Source: Paralactobacillus_A sp963926925
GTDB taxonomy: Bacteria; Bacillota; Bacilli; Lactobacillales; Lactobacillaceae
NCBI GenBank assembly: GCA_963926925.1
Contig: CAWUZD010000048.1
Span: 1 to 7,315 of the forward strand
Length of the DNA: 7,315 bases
Direction: 5' to 3'
Shown here: positions 7,162-7,315 of the stretch, in pieces
Layout of the letters: each line of letters opens with the position of its first letter
How positions within the stretch are numbered: the first letter of the stretch is position 1
The notes under the pieces: model-generated
What the model was told of the DNA's origin: nothing
Database searches by the model: none
The model's input: only the letters and a program-made list of their open reading frames with translations
Program-made: the position numbers and the translations under genes

Positions 7162-7170
7162 TGTTATAAT
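7162..7170 (+). promoter_or_regulatory. Extended -10 promoter of the gene at the right edge
   Basis: TGTTATAAT combines a perfect TATAAT (7165-7170) with the TG of an extended -10 element. The -35 region upstream (around 7141-7147) is poor, which is common for extended -10 promoters. The leader to the ATG at 7258 would be about 80 bases. Confidence 0.6.
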
Positions 7171-7184
7171 TTTTTAATAAAAAG

Positions 7185-7206
7185 TGATTAATTTATGATT
7201 AATTAT
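7185..7206 (+). repeat. Tandem 11-bp direct repeat in the leader of the edge gene
   Basis: TGATTAATTTA (7185-7195) is followed at once by TGATTAATTAT (7196-7206), differing only in the last two bases. One repeat is about one helical turn, so both copies would face the same side of the DNA. That is a common layout for a regulator site. No regulator is identified. Confidence 0.55.
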
Positions 7207-7224
7207 GCTGAAATAAATTTGTAG

Positions 7225-7238
7225 ATGAAATATTTCAT
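7225..7238. repeat. 14-bp perfect palindrome before the edge gene
   Basis: ATGAAATATTTCAT reads the same on both strands and ends 4 bases before the ribosome site of the gene at 7258. As RNA it would make only a 5-bp stem. As DNA it could bind a dimeric regulator. It is AT-only apart from one G and one C, so chance is not excluded. Confidence 0.45.
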
Positions 7239-7257
7239 TTTTGGAGGAGTGTTTTTT

Positions 7258-7315
7258 ATGGGTAAGAATGAAAAAGACTATCAAAATTATGATTTATCAG
7301 CTTACTTTATTGGTG
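7258..7315 (+). CDS. Start of an unidentified gene, cut by the window edge
   Basis: Nineteen codons are visible, beginning MGKNEKDYQNYDLSAYFIG, and the frame is open to the end of the window. Support for a real start comes from a strong GGAGGA (7243-7248) 9 bases before the ATG and an extended -10 promoter about 90 bases upstream. The visible residues are hydrophilic and charged at first, with no signal peptide and no recognisable motif. I do not recognise the family. The gene is divergent from trpS. Its 233-base shared upstream region carries a tandem repeat and a palindrome that may control it. Confidence 0.72.
   Translation, partial: MGKNEKDYQNYDLSAYFIG

Overview
This is a stretch of low-GC Firmicute chromosome, most likely from a Lactobacillaceae bacterium. 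The reasons are the AT-rich DNA, strong GGAGG-type ribosome binding sites, sigma-A type promoters, a CcpA operator (cre) with a full consensus match, and a tryptophanyl-tRNA synthetase of the type seen in streptococci and lactobacilli. I cannot name the species.

Left block (about 1-3967, all minus strand). Reading with transcription there is first a transporter gene of the amino acid-polyamine-organocation (APC) superfamily that is broken by a one-base frameshift (2490-3967). Next comes an intact, closely related APC transporter (978-2378), then a LicD-family phosphotransferase (101-916). Each gene is followed by its own hairpin terminator, so they look like three separate units or a leaky series rather than one tight operon. 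The two transporters are tandem paralogues. The intact copy may cover for the broken one.

Centre (3968-4318). This 351-base divergent intergenic region is extremely AT-rich in its middle. It carries a promoter for the broken transporter with a near-consensus cre over its predicted start point. Facing the other way is a promoter whose -35 box lies inside a perfect consensus cre. Carbon catabolite control by CcpA is therefore the likely regulation on both sides.

Right block (4319-7315). A YfcC-family (C4-dicarboxylate/ArcD-type) membrane transporter runs on the plus strand. It converges on trpS (minus strand) across a very strong bidirectional terminator. trpS has a clear promoter and ribosome binding site, and I see no T-box leader. 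A divergent gene begins at 7258 and runs off the end after 19 codons. Its leader contains a tandem 11-bp repeat and a 14-bp palindrome.

The genes share no obvious pathway beyond membrane transport of amino or organic acids. I found no mobile element, CRISPR array, tRNA or rRNA. I also found no convincing new system. The items most worth a second look are the frameshifted paralogue, the cre sites and the undefined control region at the right end.
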